From: Chryseobacterium sp. W4I1
GTDB lineage: Bacteria > Bacteroidota > Bacteroidia > Flavobacteriales > Weeksellaceae
Length of the DNA: 64,000 bases
Direction of reading: 5' to 3'
Assembly (NCBI RefSeq): GCF_030816115.1
Contig: NZ_JAUSXQ010000001.1
Span: 3,038,001 to 3,102,000, forward strand
Shown here: one piece after another, positions 8,679 through 17,500 of the stretch
Layout of the letters: each line of letters starts with the position of its first letter
Numbering within the stretch: position 1 is the stretch's first letter
Notes under the pieces: model-generated
The model's input: only the letters and a program-made list of their open reading frames with translations
Databases searched by the model: none
What the model was told of the DNA's origin: nothing
Program-made: the position numbers and the translations under genes

Positions 8679-9080
8679 TTTTTTTTCGGTAAATCTCCGC
8701 ATCAGCCATCCAAGATAAACCCCGAAAGTATTAAGAATAATATCATCTACCTCAAATATTCCCATTCTGGTAAAGTACTGGAGCGCTTCAACGATGATTA
8801 TAGCAGAAACAAAAGCATATAAAAGCTTTTTCAGATCTTTAAGCTGAGGAAATACCCAACCCAAAAAACCGAATGGAAGAAACATCACGATATTACCCAG
8901 TACAATTATGATGATTACCCTCCAGTCAATAGTATTGCGGATAAATTGAATAGTAGAAAAAACAGGTTCCACCGTGATGAGGTTATCTTCATACTGAAAC
9001 CTGCCCATTCCTAAAAACATAAGATAAAGCAGGAATACTGTATACGGACCAATAATGATTTTATAAAATTTCTTTAACAT
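8667..9080 (-). CDS. VanZ-like family membrane protein
   Basis: The protein has about 137 residues and four hydrophobic segments with the VanZ-like pattern: an N-terminal helix, then DWRVIIIIVLGNIVMFLPFGFLG, a third helix and the typical VEALQYFTRMGIFEVDDIILNTFG with its acidic DD pair. The family's role is unclear; VanZ itself gives low-level teicoplanin resistance. A TTG at 9087-9089 would add three residues, but that codon lies inside a TAnnTTTG promoter element, so the ATG ending at 9080 is preferred, which leaves an almost leaderless mRNA. It converges with proC, overlapping by 12 bases. Confidence 0.82.
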   Translation of the reverse strand: MLKKFYKIIIGPYTVFLLYLMFLGMGRFQYEDNLITVEPVFSTIQFIRNTIDWRVIIIIVLGNIVMFLPFGFLGWVFPQLKDLKKLLYAFVSAIIIVEALQYFTRMGIFEVDDIILNTFGVYLGWLMRRFTEKKLAI

Positions 9081-9086
9081 CAGATG

Positions 9087-9094
9087 CAAATTTA
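9087..9094 (-). promoter_or_regulatory. -7 promoter element of the vanZ-like gene
   Basis: On the minus strand this reads TAAATTTG, an exact TAnnTTTG. It ends six bases before the ATG, which argues for the ATG start and a very short leader. Confidence 0.55.
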
Positions 9095-9110
9095 TTCATT
9101 TCAAAAAGAT

Positions 9111-9118
9111 TAAATTTG
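9111..9118 (+). promoter_or_regulatory. -7 promoter element of lnt
   Basis: TAAATTTG matches TAnnTTTG and lies 17 bases before the lnt ATG. Together with the minus-strand box at 9087-9094 it makes a compact divergent promoter pair. Confidence 0.6.
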
Positions 9119-9135
9119 TGTATTAAATTAATTTA

Positions 9136-10770
9136 ATGAAATACCTTTTACTTACGCTCATTTCAGCGATGCTGCTGTCTGTTTCGTGGCCTACTTACGG
9201 AGTTCCGTTCTTTATATTCTTTGCCCTTGTTCCTCTTCTGATGATGGAACACGGAATATCAAAGTTTTCAACTTACCAAAGGAAAAGCTGGATGGTTTTC
9301 GGACTCTCCTATCTTTGTTTTGTCATATGGAATATAGTGACCACGGGTTGGCTGTACGGTTCAAAAAATCCGGACGGAAGCCATTCGATGATGGCAGTGG
9401 TGTTTCCGGTTCTGGTGAACTCTTTTCTGTATTCGCTTGTTTTCCAATGTTATCATTGGTACAAAAATGCACAGGGAACTTATTGGGGATTGGGATTTCT
9501 GATCGCCATCTGGATGAGCTTTGAAAAATTCCACCTGAACTGGGAACTGACATGGCCGTGGCTGAATTTAGGAAATGTATTTTCAGATTATCCCAAGCTG
9601 ATCCAATGGTATGATACTTTGGGAGCGACTGGCGGAAGTTTTTGGATTTTAGGCGTTAATGTTTTAATATTCTACACTTTAAGAACCTGGGAGGCAGGAA
9701 GAAAGAGAAAGGATCTGATCAGAAACGTATCTATTGTAGCTGCTTTGATCATTCTTCCGATGATTATTTCATTGGTAAAATATAACAGTTTTGATGATAA
9801 ACCATCCGGACAAGTGAATGTACTGATGTTGCAGCCGGACCTGGATCCTTATGCTGAAAAATATTCCAAAGACAGCATTACCATTGCCAACGACCTGTTG
9901 ACTTTGGCAGAAAACAATTCAAAAGGAAAAATAGATTATTATATTGCTCCCGAAACAGCTCTTCCGGGCAGAGGCTCTATTTCTGAGACTGCTTTTGATA
10001 AGAGTGTGCTTTTAAATAATGTCAAAGGCTTTTTATCAAATCATCCGGGTGCTGTATTTGCAACGGGAATCTCATCCCACCGTTTTTATAAAAGCCAGGA
10101 AAACCTGCCGAAAGAAGCTTATGAAATCAATCCGGGACTTTGGGTAGAAAGTTATAATACAGCGATTCAGATTGCACCGCAAGAGCAGATCCAGGTCTAT
10201 CATAAAGGAAAATTGGTGCCTGGGGTTGAGATCTTCCCGTATATGAGTGTTTTAAAACCTCTTCTTGGTGATGCTATGATCAACCTGGGCGGAACCGTTG
10301 CCTCTCTTGGTATAGACAAGGAGAGAAAAGCTTTTTCTAATCCTTACAACAAAGGAAGAATGGCACCTATCATCTGCTACGAAAGCATCTATGGTGAATT
10401 TACAACAGATTATGTGAAAAAAGGAGCCAATTTCCTGGGCATCATGACGAACGATTCCTGGTGGGGCGTTACGGAAGGCCATAAGCAGCTACTTTCTTAT
10501 GCAAAACTGAGGGCTATTGAAACCAGAAGGGAGATTGTACGTGCAGCCAACAGTGGAATATCAGCTCATATCAATACAAAAGGAGAAGTGACTGCTGACA
10601 CCTTTTATGGTGATCAGACCACCCTGTTTGCAAAGGTAAACCTGTATGAAACAATGACTTTTTATACAAGAGCCGGAGACTTGCTGTCTAGATTTTCCAT
10701 ATTTGCGTTAGGCTTTTTACTGTTTTACTTTTTGATTGAAAAATTCAGGAGTAAAACTAAGAAAGCATAA
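9136..10770 (+). CDS. lnt: apolipoprotein N-acyltransferase
   Basis: Lnt transfers the third acyl chain to the N-terminal Cys of lipoproteins in the inner membrane. The 544-residue protein has a multi-helix N-terminal half (about 1-215, including TWPWLNLG), a nitrilase-like periplasmic domain (about 225-500) and a last membrane helix (about 512-535). The catalytic Glu-Lys-Cys triad is visible in YIAPETALPG, YHKGKLVPGVE and IICYESIYGE, and the NDSWWG and RANSGIS motifs are present. Its length is usual. Many lipoproteins in this window would be its substrates. It is monocistronic and converges with the AraC-type gene. Confidence 0.95.
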   Translation: MKYLLLTLISAMLLSVSWPTYGVPFFIFFALVPLLMMEHGISKFSTYQRKSWMVFGLSYLCFVIWNIVTTGWLYGSKNPDGSHSMMAVVFPVLVNSFLYSLVFQCYHWYKNAQGTYWGLGFLIAIWMSFEKFHLNWELTWPWLNLGNVFSDYPKLIQWYDTLGATGGSFWILGVNVLIFYTLRTWEAGRKRKDLIRNVSIVAALIILPMIISLVKYNSFDDKPSGQVNVLMLQPDLDPYAEKYSKDSITIANDLLTLAENNSKGKIDYYIAPETALPGRGSISETAFDKSVLLNNVKGFLSNHPGAVFATGISSHRFYKSQENLPKEAYEINPGLWVESYNTAIQIAPQEQIQVYHKGKLVPGVEIFPYMSVLKPLLGDAMINLGGTVASLGIDKERKAFSNPYNKGRMAPIICYESIYGEFTTDYVKKGANFLGIMTNDSWWGVTEGHKQLLSYAKLRAIETRREIVRAANSGISAHINTKGEVTADTFYGDQTTLFAKVNLYETMTFYTRAGDLLSRFSIFALGFLLFYFLIEKFRSKTKKA

Positions 10771-10800
10771 AATTCTTTTAAATAATAAAAATATAACCTA

Positions 10801-11712
10801 TTAGATATGCTCAGCCCTGTAGACTAAAGGCGGTACACCAATATTTTTACGAAAAGTATAAATAAATCTTGACGGTGTTTCATAACCTAATGAATAAGCA
10901 ATTTCTGAAACTGACCAATCAGTAATTTTCAGTAATATTTTAGCTTCCTGCAACACCCTCTCGGTAAGGATTTCTGAAGTCGTTTGATTACGGATATGTT
11001 TAACGGCCTTATTTAAATGATTAATTGATATCGAAAGCTGCTCCGCAAAATCTTTTGGCTTTTTAAGTTTAATATGATCAGAAGTTGAGTGCAAGGGAAA
11101 TTGCAGGGCCAGCAATTCTTCAAAAAGCAACGTTATTCTTTTATCGGCACCAGATACCCTGGGAATTTTAGAGTGGCTGCCTCTCATTTTCATTGCTTTA
11201 TGAATAAGCTCATAAACCAGATTCCGAACAGCATCAAATTTATATTCATAGTTTGAAGAAAGTTCTTTTTTCATCCGGTCCAGAATTGCTGTAAACTCAT
11301 CATACACTTCTTCTGGCAGCTTAAATACATTATTCTCGTGGTTTTGAAAAACAGAATAATCTCTGATATTTCCAAAATTATTAAAGAAATCGTCATTAAA
11401 AATACAGAAGTATTCTTTTACGGGCTCTTGCATTTCTTCAAGTAAAAAAAGAATCATAGGATTAACAAAAATCAAAGCATAGTTATCAATTTCAATTGTT
11501 CTATCTGCATAATGGCATTTGCATTTTCCCTTTACCAATTTTATTTTGTAGAGGCTTTTCCTGGAAAATGACAGCAAGGAAATAGCTTCATCCCTTTTGG
11601 CTATGGTATCAATTTTCATTACATCAAAATACCCTGTTCCCCATTGAAAAAGATCAGGAATATTCAGATTTTTCTTTTTGTAAAAGTCAATTACTTCATT
11701 CAGGTTTTTCAC
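10801..11712 (-). CDS. AraC family transcriptional regulator
   Basis: The 303-residue protein has an N-terminal cupin-like sensing domain (about 1-150) and a C-terminal double helix-turn-helix AraC domain (about 200-300). Helix-turn-helix one is near AEQLSISINHLNKAVKHI and two near WSVSEIAYSLGYETPSRFIYTF. The ligand is unknown. It is divergent from an aldo/keto reductase gene 131 bases away, which is the obvious candidate target. This pairing of an AraC regulator with an oxidoreductase is common in Flavobacteriia, but the regulation is inference. Confidence 0.88.
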   Translation of the reverse strand: MKNLNEVIDFYKKKNLNIPDLFQWGTGYFDVMKIDTIAKRDEAISLLSFSRKSLYKIKLVKGKCKCHYADRTIEIDNYALIFVNPMILFLLEEMQEPVKEYFCIFNDDFFNNFGNIRDYSVFQNHENNVFKLPEEVYDEFTAILDRMKKELSSNYEYKFDAVRNLVYELIHKAMKMRGSHSKIPRVSGADKRITLLFEELLALQFPLHSTSDHIKLKKPKDFAEQLSISINHLNKAVKHIRNQTTSEILTERVLQEAKILLKITDWSVSEIAYSLGYETPSRFIYTFRKNIGVPPLVYRAEHI

Positions 11713-11843
11713 AATACCAATGTACTGAACTTGTTAGAAAAAAACTAATATTGATTGATTTTAGATAGAGTCTGTTTGATTGCGGATATCCATCTGCTAC
11801 TGTTATTTCTAATTTTGCTGTAGTTAATATTAAAGATGATCTT

Positions 11844-12932
11844 ATGAGTTTATCAGATTACAGAACATTAGGAAAGTCAGGGCTGCGTATCAGCCCACTT
11901 ACATTAGGAACAATGACCTTTGGAGAAGATTGGGGCTGGGGAACCCACCCTGCCGATGCTCACAAAATACTGAACACATATATAGAGAACGGTGGAAATG
12001 TGATAGACACAGCCAACATTTACACCAAAGGCCATTCTGAAAAGATTATTGGAGATTTTTTATCAGGGAAATCTGTCCGCAGGGATTCGTTGGTTATTTC
12101 TACAAAGTTTTGGGGAAATATGTATCCTTATGACGCCAACGGTGGAGGCGCAGGCAGAAAAAGCATCATTCAGTCACTGGAAAATTCTTTAAAGAGATTA
12201 CAAACCGATTATATTGATGTCTATTGGCTTCATGCCTTTGACCCCCACACCCCGATAGAGGAAACTCTTTCTGCTTTAAAGGATATGGTAAGCACCGGAA
12301 AAGTAAGATATATCGCTGTCTCCGATGTTCCGGCATGGAAAATTGCACAAGCCCAAATGCTTTCAGAATTTCACCACTGGCCCGCATTTATAGGTTTGCA
12401 ATTAGAATATTCATTACTGGAAAGATCGGTAGAAATGGAATTGATCCCCATGGCTTTGGAGATGGGGCTGGGTGTAATACCCTGGTCACCTTTAAAAGAA
12501 GGGGTATTGAGCGGTAAATATACAAGAAAAAATAAGGGGGAAAAGTTAAGTGCCAGAAACGAAACCAGGAACGGCCGGGAACTTTCTGAAAAAGCATACG
12601 AAATTATCGATCAATTAACGCTCATTGCAAAAGACCGAAACGTCCCGGTTTCAGCAGTCGCTATTTCATGGGTAATGCAGCAGAAAGGAGTTACATCCAC
12701 TTTGGTTGGAGCACGAACATTAGAACAATTACAACAGAATATAAAGGCTACAAAACTGGAACTTTACCCTGAAGAAATACAGCTATTGAATGAATTATCT
12801 GCTCCTCAGCTCATATTTCCGTACAGCTTATTAAATGGTTCGGAAGATCTCCTCCAGGCCGGAACTATAGTGAATGGTGTAAGGTCTAATATCTCACCTT
12901 TACTTCCTCAGAATGAAAATGAACACTACTAA
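11844..12932 (+). CDS. aldo/keto reductase
   Basis: This 362-residue NADPH-dependent oxidoreductase has the aldo/keto reductase TIM barrel. The catalytic tetrad is visible: Asp in VIDTANIY, Tyr in the same loop (IYTKGHSE), Lys in VISTKFWG and His in VYWLHAFDPHTP. The cofactor region shows IPWSPLKEGVLSGKY and STLVGARTLEQLQQN. It resembles the YajO/voltage-gated-channel-beta-like group. Substrates are probably aldehydes or ketones, not predictable here. It is divergent from the AraC-type gene and likely controlled by it. A bidirectional terminator follows. Confidence 0.9.
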   Translation: MSLSDYRTLGKSGLRISPLTLGTMTFGEDWGWGTHPADAHKILNTYIENGGNVIDTANIYTKGHSEKIIGDFLSGKSVRRDSLVISTKFWGNMYPYDANGGGAGRKSIIQSLENSLKRLQTDYIDVYWLHAFDPHTPIEETLSALKDMVSTGKVRYIAVSDVPAWKIAQAQMLSEFHHWPAFIGLQLEYSLLERSVEMELIPMALEMGLGVIPWSPLKEGVLSGKYTRKNKGEKLSARNETRNGRELSEKAYEIIDQLTLIAKDRNVPVSAVAISWVMQQKGVTSTLVGARTLEQLQQNIKATKLELYPEEIQLLNELSAPQLIFPYSLLNGSEDLLQAGTIVNGVRSNISPLLPQNENEHY

Positions 12933-12970
12933 TTGTAACCATTTATTTCGCCTACATTGCAAAAAAAATA

Positions 12971-12999
12971 GAAAAGCCAGCTGGACGACTGGCTTTTCT
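12971..12999. terminator. bidirectional intrinsic terminator
   Basis: A perfect 10-base stem (GAAAAGCCAG with CTGGCTTTTC) lies between the convergent aldo/keto reductase and FG-GAP genes, with A runs on the left and T-rich sequence on the right arm. Confidence 0.8.
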
Positions 13000-13017
13000 C
13001 ATTAAATGAACTATCAA

Positions 13018-14730
13018 TTATTTAATAATGAGTTTTTTGGTGGTTATTTCGTTTTTTATTTTCAGTTTTAAAAGATAGGTTCCTTTTGTAAGATGTGAGA
13101 TATTGATAGATTGGTCGCTATTAAGACTGATATTCATCTTTCTTCCGTCTGCCGCATACATTTCAGCATCTGAAACTTTTTCGCCCCTGATGAAGACTTT
13201 TTCTGAGGCCGGATTCGGATAAACCGACAGCTGGCTGTCTATGCGCACGTCATGTGTTCCCAATGTGCTTTGTATGGAAGCATCAGAATACACCTTTGAA
13301 GCATCTATGGACCTTACACTCCAGTAAACATTCTGAACAGAGGAATCAAGGTCCAGGAACCATGATGGAGTCGTTACAATATATTTAGCAATATTACCGG
13401 ATCCGGGGGAAGATCCTACATTGATCTCATAACGCAGGGCATTCACAGGTGTTTTATCATCAGAAGCACCGCTCCATGAGAAATTAAATCGGTTTCCTGA
13501 TTTTGTTACATTAAGAACTGCAGGAGGTACAGGTTTCAGATTAACTTCAGTAGAAGTATTTTTGAAAATTTTGGTAAGTGAAGGCATATCCGGATCTGCC
13601 CAATCAAATCCGGCCAATAGAACATCCAGACGGTTGTCATTGTCAAAGTCAAGTAAATTCACAAAACCCGGACCTCCTAAAGTATGCAGTCCTGTTGGTA
13701 TATTTTCAGTAAAATTTTGAGTCGAAGGATTATATAGGAATGTTTTTACTACCGCGTCATTATTATCATCGTTTCCGGAAATCATAAAATCATAGTATCC
13801 GTCATTATTCACATCACCGGTAGCTACCGAGGAATCTGCAATTTCCGAAACGTTGATCTGTTGTACGGTCAGGTGTCCGGTTCCGTCATTCATAAGAACC
13901 GCAAGATATCCTGAATAGCTGTCATCCTGGCCTGTAACCACGATATCCTGGTAACCATCTGCATTAAAGTCTGCAAAATCAATTTTTCCACTTGTCAATG
14001 CAGTAAAATCCTGTGAAAGCGTAAGCGTTCCGGTCTGGTTCAGATAAACCTTAAAAATTGGAATATCACCTTGGGCAACTCCTAAAATAATAAGATCCAA
14101 TAGATTATCATTATTAAGGTCTACGAATTTGAAACTTCCGTTTTGAGTTCCCGGCTGCCAACCTTTAAAAATATCGAAGTCGGCGCCTGTATTCTTGTAA
14201 AAATCGAGGTTATTCCAGAAACCAACTCCTTCTATGTATTGCGTTCCATTGACCGCATAATCTATTTTACCATCATTATTAAAATCAAAAGCTTCCAGAG
14301 ATCCGTAAATCTTTCCGGCAAGATCAGCTTCTTTCACAAAGCCCGTTCCTGTATTACGAAACCGGTAATGTTTGTAGTTGACAATATCATTATAACTCAA
14401 CCCGGTAGAAATAATATCCAGAAGGCCATCATTATTAAAATCCATGAATTTAATATCTCCAAGGTGGGTCGCATCTACTCCAAGATTAGCATACGGGACC
14501 AGTGAAGTTCCTTCATTTCTGTATACTTCATTAAAAGAGGTATCTACGCTTCCATCATTATCCGCATCAACAGCTCCGTTGATTACCACATCCGGTTTTC
14601 CGTCGTTATCCATATCCGCAACATGGGCTGCTCCGTAATAGAAATTCTTGATATCTGACTGAACTTCAATATAGTCCTGAGCCGACAACGTAACGGGAAC
14701 CATAGATAAAAGAATACAGATTTTCTTCAT
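13018..14730 (-). CDS. FG-GAP/VCBS repeat protein with T9SS sorting domain
   Basis: The protein has about 570 residues from the preferred start. It opens with a signal peptide (MKKICILLSMVPVTLSAQ) followed by at least seven Asp-rich repeats of the FG-GAP/VCBS type, such as DMDNDGKPDVVI, DFNNDGLLDIIS, DLNNDNLLDLII and DVNNDGYYDFMI, which usually form a calcium-binding beta-propeller. A beta-sandwich (about 400-485) and a type A T9SS sorting domain (VYPNPASEKVFI ... LTKGTYLLKL ... KLIIK) complete it. A frame extension to 14817 exists, but a TATCTTTG promoter box lies inside it and the signal peptide begins at 14730. A surface-exposed adhesion or binding protein is likely; the ligand is unknown. 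Confidence 0.87.
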   Translation of the reverse strand: MKKICILLSMVPVTLSAQDYIEVQSDIKNFYYGAAHVADMDNDGKPDVVINGAVDADNDGSVDTSFNEVYRNEGTSLVPYANLGVDATHLGDIKFMDFNNDGLLDIISTGLSYNDIVNYKHYRFRNTGTGFVKEADLAGKIYGSLEAFDFNNDGKIDYAVNGTQYIEGVGFWNNLDFYKNTGADFDIFKGWQPGTQNGSFKFVDLNNDNLLDLIILGVAQGDIPIFKVYLNQTGTLTLSQDFTALTSGKIDFADFNADGYQDIVVTGQDDSYSGYLAVLMNDGTGHLTVQQINVSEIADSSVATGDVNNDGYYDFMISGNDDNNDAVVKTFLYNPSTQNFTENIPTGLHTLGGPGFVNLLDFDNDNRLDVLLAGFDWADPDMPSLTKIFKNTSTEVNLKPVPPAVLNVTKSGNRFNFSWSGASDDKTPVNALRYEINVGSSPGSGNIAKYIVTTPSWFLDLDSSVQNVYWSVRSIDASKVYSDASIQSTLGTHDVRIDSQLSVYPNPASEKVFIRGEKVSDAEMYAADGRKMNISLNSDQSINISHLTKGTYLLKLKIKNEITTKKLIIK

Positions 14731-14757
14731 GTTATTTTTATTTAGATTAATTAAAAA

Positions 14758-14765
14758 CAAAGATA
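14758..14765 (-). promoter_or_regulatory. -7 promoter element of the FG-GAP gene
   Basis: On the minus strand this reads TATCTTTG, an exact TAnnTTTG, 27 bases before the chosen ATG at 14730. It decides the start codon. Confidence 0.65.
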
Positions 14766-14970
14766 GAATATTCAAATCTCCTTTTGAAAGAAAGCTTGCA
14801 TGAAATATATCAGTCACTTGCCTCAGCCTGTTTCGGAATTTATTTTATTTTAAAAATCATGATTATTAATCAGTCAGTTATTTGTAAATATTTTCCAAAA
14901 GATTTGCCTATATAAAAAATTCTTTGTTATTTTGCACTCTCAAATATTATACAAATAAGAACATCGAGAT

Positions 14971-15213
14971 ATGTCAAGAATTTGCCAAATAACAGGAAAG
15001 CGTGCAATGGTTGGTAACAACGTTTCTCACGCTAATAACAAAACGAAGCGTCGTTTTGAAATTAACTTATTAGAGAAGAAATTTTACCTTCCGGAGCAAG
15101 ATAAGCACGTAACACTGAAAGTATCAGCTCATGGATTGAGAGTGATTAACAAGATTGGAATCGAGGAAGCTATTGAAAGAGCTACTAGAAACGGATTGAT
15201 TAAAAAGAATTAA
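14971..15213 (+). CDS. rpmB: 50S ribosomal protein bL28
   Basis: This 80-residue basic protein is ribosomal protein L28: [20 protein letters not shown] at the start, [11 protein letters not shown], and [15 protein letters not shown] near the end. It is part of the large ribosomal subunit. It is the first gene of a three-gene ribosomal unit with rpmG and the bL38-like gene, with gaps of 6 and 20 bases. A near-match -7 box (TTATTTTG) lies about 40 bases upstream. Confidence 0.97.
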   Translation: MSRICQITGKRAMVGNNVSHANNKTKRRFEINLLEKKFYLPEQDKHVTLKVSAHGLRVINKIGIEEAIERATRNGLIKKN

Positions 15214-15219
15214 TAAATC

Positions 15220-15402
15220 ATGGCAAAAAAAGGAAACAGAGTTCAAGTAATCCTTGAATGTACAGAGCACAAAGAAAGTGGTATGCCGGGAATGTCTAGA
15301 TACATTTCTACTAAAAATAAAAAGAACACTACAGAGAGATTAGAGCTTAAAAAGTATAATCCTGTTCTTAAAAGATCTACCCTTCACAAAGAAATCAAGT
15401 AA
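15220..15402 (+). CDS. rpmG: 50S ribosomal protein bL33
   Basis: This 60-residue protein is ribosomal protein L33 ([39 protein letters not shown]). The Cys-pair zinc motif of some L33 forms is absent, so it is the zinc-independent type. It lies six bases downstream of rpmB and is co-transcribed with it. Confidence 0.97.
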   Translation: MAKKGNRVQVILECTEHKESGMPGMSRYISTKNKKNTTERLELKKYNPVLKRSTLHKEIK

Positions 15403-15422
15403 TTTATAAAATATAATTTACC

Positions 15423-15575
15423 ATGGCAAAGAAAGTAGTAGCAACCCTACAAAGCGGTCAGTCAAAAAAAATGACAAAAGTTGTGAAAATGGTTAAGTCA
15501 TCTAAGTCAGGTGCTTACGTTTTCGAAGAAAAAGTAATGAATGCAGACGAAGTAGACGGTTATTTGAAGAAATAA
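15423..15575 (+). CDS. DUF4295 small basic protein, probably ribosomal protein bL38
   Basis: A 50-residue very basic reading frame starts MAKKVVATLQSGQSKKMTKV and ends DEVDGYLKK. It is a DUF4295 protein, a family limited to Bacteroidota and encoded next to rpmB and rpmG. From memory, structural work on a Flavobacterium ribosome found an extra large-subunit protein named bL38, and I believe it is this family. Here the gene follows rpmG by 20 bases and precedes a clear terminator, which supports a ribosomal role. The gene is real beyond reasonable doubt; the bL38 name is recalled, not shown by the sequence. Confidence 0.88.
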   Translation: MAKKVVATLQSGQSKKMTKVVKMVKSSKSGAYVFEEKVMNADEVDGYLKK

Positions 15576-15597
15576 TCTCCACTTTATTTACAATATA

Positions 15598-15628
15598 AAA
15601 AACTACTCATATTTTGGGTAGTTTTTTT
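15598..15628 (+). terminator. intrinsic terminator of the rpmB-rpmG unit
   Basis: AACTAC pairs with GTAGTT around a loop with CTC/GGG extension possibilities, followed by a run of seven T. It lies about 25 bases after the bL38-like stop and abuts the next promoter. Confidence 0.8.
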
Positions 15629-15630
15629 GT

Positions 15631-15638
15631 TATCTTTG
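15631..15638 (+). promoter_or_regulatory. -7 promoter element of the RidA-ftsY unit
   Basis: TATCTTTG is an exact TAnnTTTG right after the ribosomal terminator. It lies downstream of an in-frame ATG at 15627, so translation must begin at the later ATG (15675). Confidence 0.65.
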
Positions 15639-15674
15639 TTCACCAGTTTATTAATCAATAAAATATACACAAAT

Positions 15675-16142
15675 ATGAAAAAGATTCTTATTCTGGTTTT
15701 CACAGAAATTTTTCTATTTTCATTCGGTCAGAAAAAGATGAGCAATGCAGAATATAAAAACTCCGCAGAAGTTTTTACCATCAAAGGACTTTCACAATCA
15801 ACAAGTATTGATTGTGGAAATTCCCGAATGATTCTTCTGTCTGGACAGGTTCCGCTGGATGCTGCCGGAAATCTGGTAGGAAACAATGTGGAAAAGCAAT
15901 CGCAGCAGGTTTTTAAAAATATAGAAAGTATCCTAAAAGAATATGGGGCTACAGGAAAAGATATTATAAAACTGGTGATCTATATTACTGATATTTCCAA
16001 AACACCGGACTTTAGAAAAATCCGTGACTTATATATCAACCTTGAAAATCCTCCCGTGAGCAGCCTCGTGGAAGTTAGCCGTCTTTTCCGAGATGACGTA
16101 CTGATAGAAGTGGAAGCTACGGCAGTTATAAAAAACAAATAG
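15675..16142 (+). CDS. exported RidA/YjgF family protein
   Basis: This protein of about 155 residues has the RidA (Rid/YER057c/UK114) fold: LSQSTSIDCGNSRMILLSGQVPLDAAGNLVG, then FKNIESILKEYGATGKDIIKLVIYITD and VSRLFRDDVLIEVEATAVI. Cytoplasmic RidA hydrolyses reactive enamine and imine intermediates. This copy starts with a hydrophobic signal-like segment (MKKILILVFTEIFLFSFGQ), so it is probably exported, as other members of the family with signal peptides are. The Arg that anchors substrate in RidA is seen in NPPVSSLVEVSRLF only in an altered setting. It lies eight bases before ftsY and is likely co-transcribed. Confidence 0.85.
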   Translation: MKKILILVFTEIFLFSFGQKKMSNAEYKNSAEVFTIKGLSQSTSIDCGNSRMILLSGQVPLDAAGNLVGNNVEKQSQQVFKNIESILKEYGATGKDIIKLVIYITDISKTPDFRKIRDLYINLENPPVSSLVEVSRLFRDDVLIEVEATAVIKNK

Positions 16143-16150
16143 AATAAACT

Positions 16151-17104
16151 ATGAGCTGGTTTAAAAATATTTTCAAAAAAGAAGAAAAGGAAACCTTAGA
16201 TAAAGGTCTGGAAAAATCCAGCCAGGGTTTCTTTGAAAAAATGACGAAAGCCGTAGTCGGCAAAAGCAAAGTAGATGATGAGGTACTGGATAATCTTGAA
16301 GAAATACTGATTGCTTCTGACGTAGGCGCTTCCACAACCATTAAAATCATAGAGCGGATCGAAGAGCGTGTTGCCCGTGATAAATATGTAAATGTAAGTG
16401 AACTTGACGGTATCCTTCGTGAAGAGATCTCAGGACTTCTTCTTGAAAACCCTCACGCAGGAACAGGAAATATAGACGCCTCAAAAAAACCGTATGTCAT
16501 CATGGTAGTCGGAGTAAATGGTGTAGGAAAAACCACAACCATTGGAAAATTAGCCCACCAGTTTAAATCGGAGGGTAAAAATGTGGTTCTTGGAGCAGCT
16601 GACACCTTCAGGGCAGCAGCGGTAGACCAGTTGGTCATCTGGAGCCAAAGAGTAGGTGTTCCCATCGTAAAACAGGAAATGGGTTCAGATCCGGCTTCTG
16701 TAGCTTTTGATACGGTACAGAGCGCCGTTGCGCAGAATGCAGATGTAGTGATCATAGATACGGCAGGAAGGCTTCATAACAAGATCAACCTGATGAATGA
16801 GCTGTCCAAGATCAAAAGGGTGATGCAGAAAGTGATTCCTGATGCACCTCATGAGATCCTGCTGGTTCTTGACGGTTCTACAGGGCAGAATGCCTTTGAG
16901 CAGGCAAAACAGTTTACAGCAGCCACAGAAGTGAATGCTTTAGCAGTAACAAAACTAGACGGAACCGCCAAAGGAGGCGTTGTTATAGGAATATCAGATC
17001 AGTTCCAGATTCCGGTAAAATATATCGGTGTAGGTGAAAAGATGCAGGACCTTCAATTGTTTAATGGTACAGAATTTGTAGACTCTTTTTTCAAGAAAAG
17101 ATGA
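16151..17104 (+). CDS. ftsY: signal recognition particle receptor FtsY
   Basis: FtsY is the SRP receptor GTPase that delivers ribosome-nascent chain complexes to the membrane. The 317-residue protein has a short charged start, the N domain (about 20-95) and the NG GTPase with P-loop VVGVNGVGKTTTIGKLA (about 119-135), DTFRAAAVDQL, DTAGRLHNKINLM, TKLDGTAKGGV and GVGEKMQDLQLF. It lacks the long acidic A domain of E. coli FtsY, as is usual in this phylum. Confidence 0.97.
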   Translation: MSWFKNIFKKEEKETLDKGLEKSSQGFFEKMTKAVVGKSKVDDEVLDNLEEILIASDVGASTTIKIIERIEERVARDKYVNVSELDGILREEISGLLLENPHAGTGNIDASKKPYVIMVVGVNGVGKTTTIGKLAHQFKSEGKNVVLGAADTFRAAAVDQLVIWSQRVGVPIVKQEMGSDPASVAFDTVQSAVAQNADVVIIDTAGRLHNKINLMNELSKIKRVMQKVIPDAPHEILLVLDGSTGQNAFEQAKQFTAATEVNALAVTKLDGTAKGGVVIGISDQFQIPVKYIGVGEKMQDLQLFNGTEFVDSFFKKR

Positions 17105-17174
17105 TTTTTATCATATTTATCTTTAAATTAGTATAACAATTTCAAACATTATTAACAATTAAAAATTTAAAACT

Positions 17175-17429
17175 ATGGGAATTTTAACTTGGATCATATT
17201 TGGTCTTATCGCAGGTGCAATTGCAAAACTTATTATGCCGGGAACACAAGGCGGCGGTTGGCTGATGACGATCATCTTAGGTATTGTTGGAGCTTTCGTA
17301 GGAGGATTTGTAGGCAGTCTTCTTCACTGGGGAACCGTAGACAGTTTCGATTTCAGAAGTATGCTATTAGCCATAGGAGGAGCATTAATTGTTCTTTGGA
17401 TATATGGTATGGCTACAAGGAAAAGCTGA
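17175..17429 (+). CDS. GlsB/YeaQ/YmgE family stress response membrane protein
   Basis: This 84-residue membrane protein has three hydrophobic segments with Gly-rich faces (MGILTWIIFGLIAGAIAKLI, IILGIVGAFVGGFVGSLL, LLAIGGALIVLWIYGM), the pattern of the transglycosylase-associated YeaQ/YmgE family. Members are often induced by stress; the biochemical role is unknown. It is monocistronic, with a strong terminator 18 bases after the stop. Confidence 0.9.
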   Translation: MGILTWIIFGLIAGAIAKLIMPGTQGGGWLMTIILGIVGAFVGGFVGSLLHWGTVDSFDFRSMLLAIGGALIVLWIYGMATRKS

Positions 17430-17446
17430 TACTCCAGATAAAAAAC

Positions 17447-17483
17447 AAAATCCCGGATCTGAAATTCAGATCCGGGATTTTTT
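17447..17483. terminator. strong bidirectional terminator
   Basis: A long perfect stem (AATCCCGGATCTGAA with its complement) and a three-base loop, with A run before and T run after, lies between the convergent GlsB-like and sppA genes. Confidence 0.93.
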
Positions 17484-17500
17484 GTACAATATAATTTAAT

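Noticed and set aside
14731..14817. 29-residue N-terminal extension of the FG-GAP protein
   Set aside because: A TAnnTTTG promoter box lies inside it and a standard signal peptide begins at the later Met.
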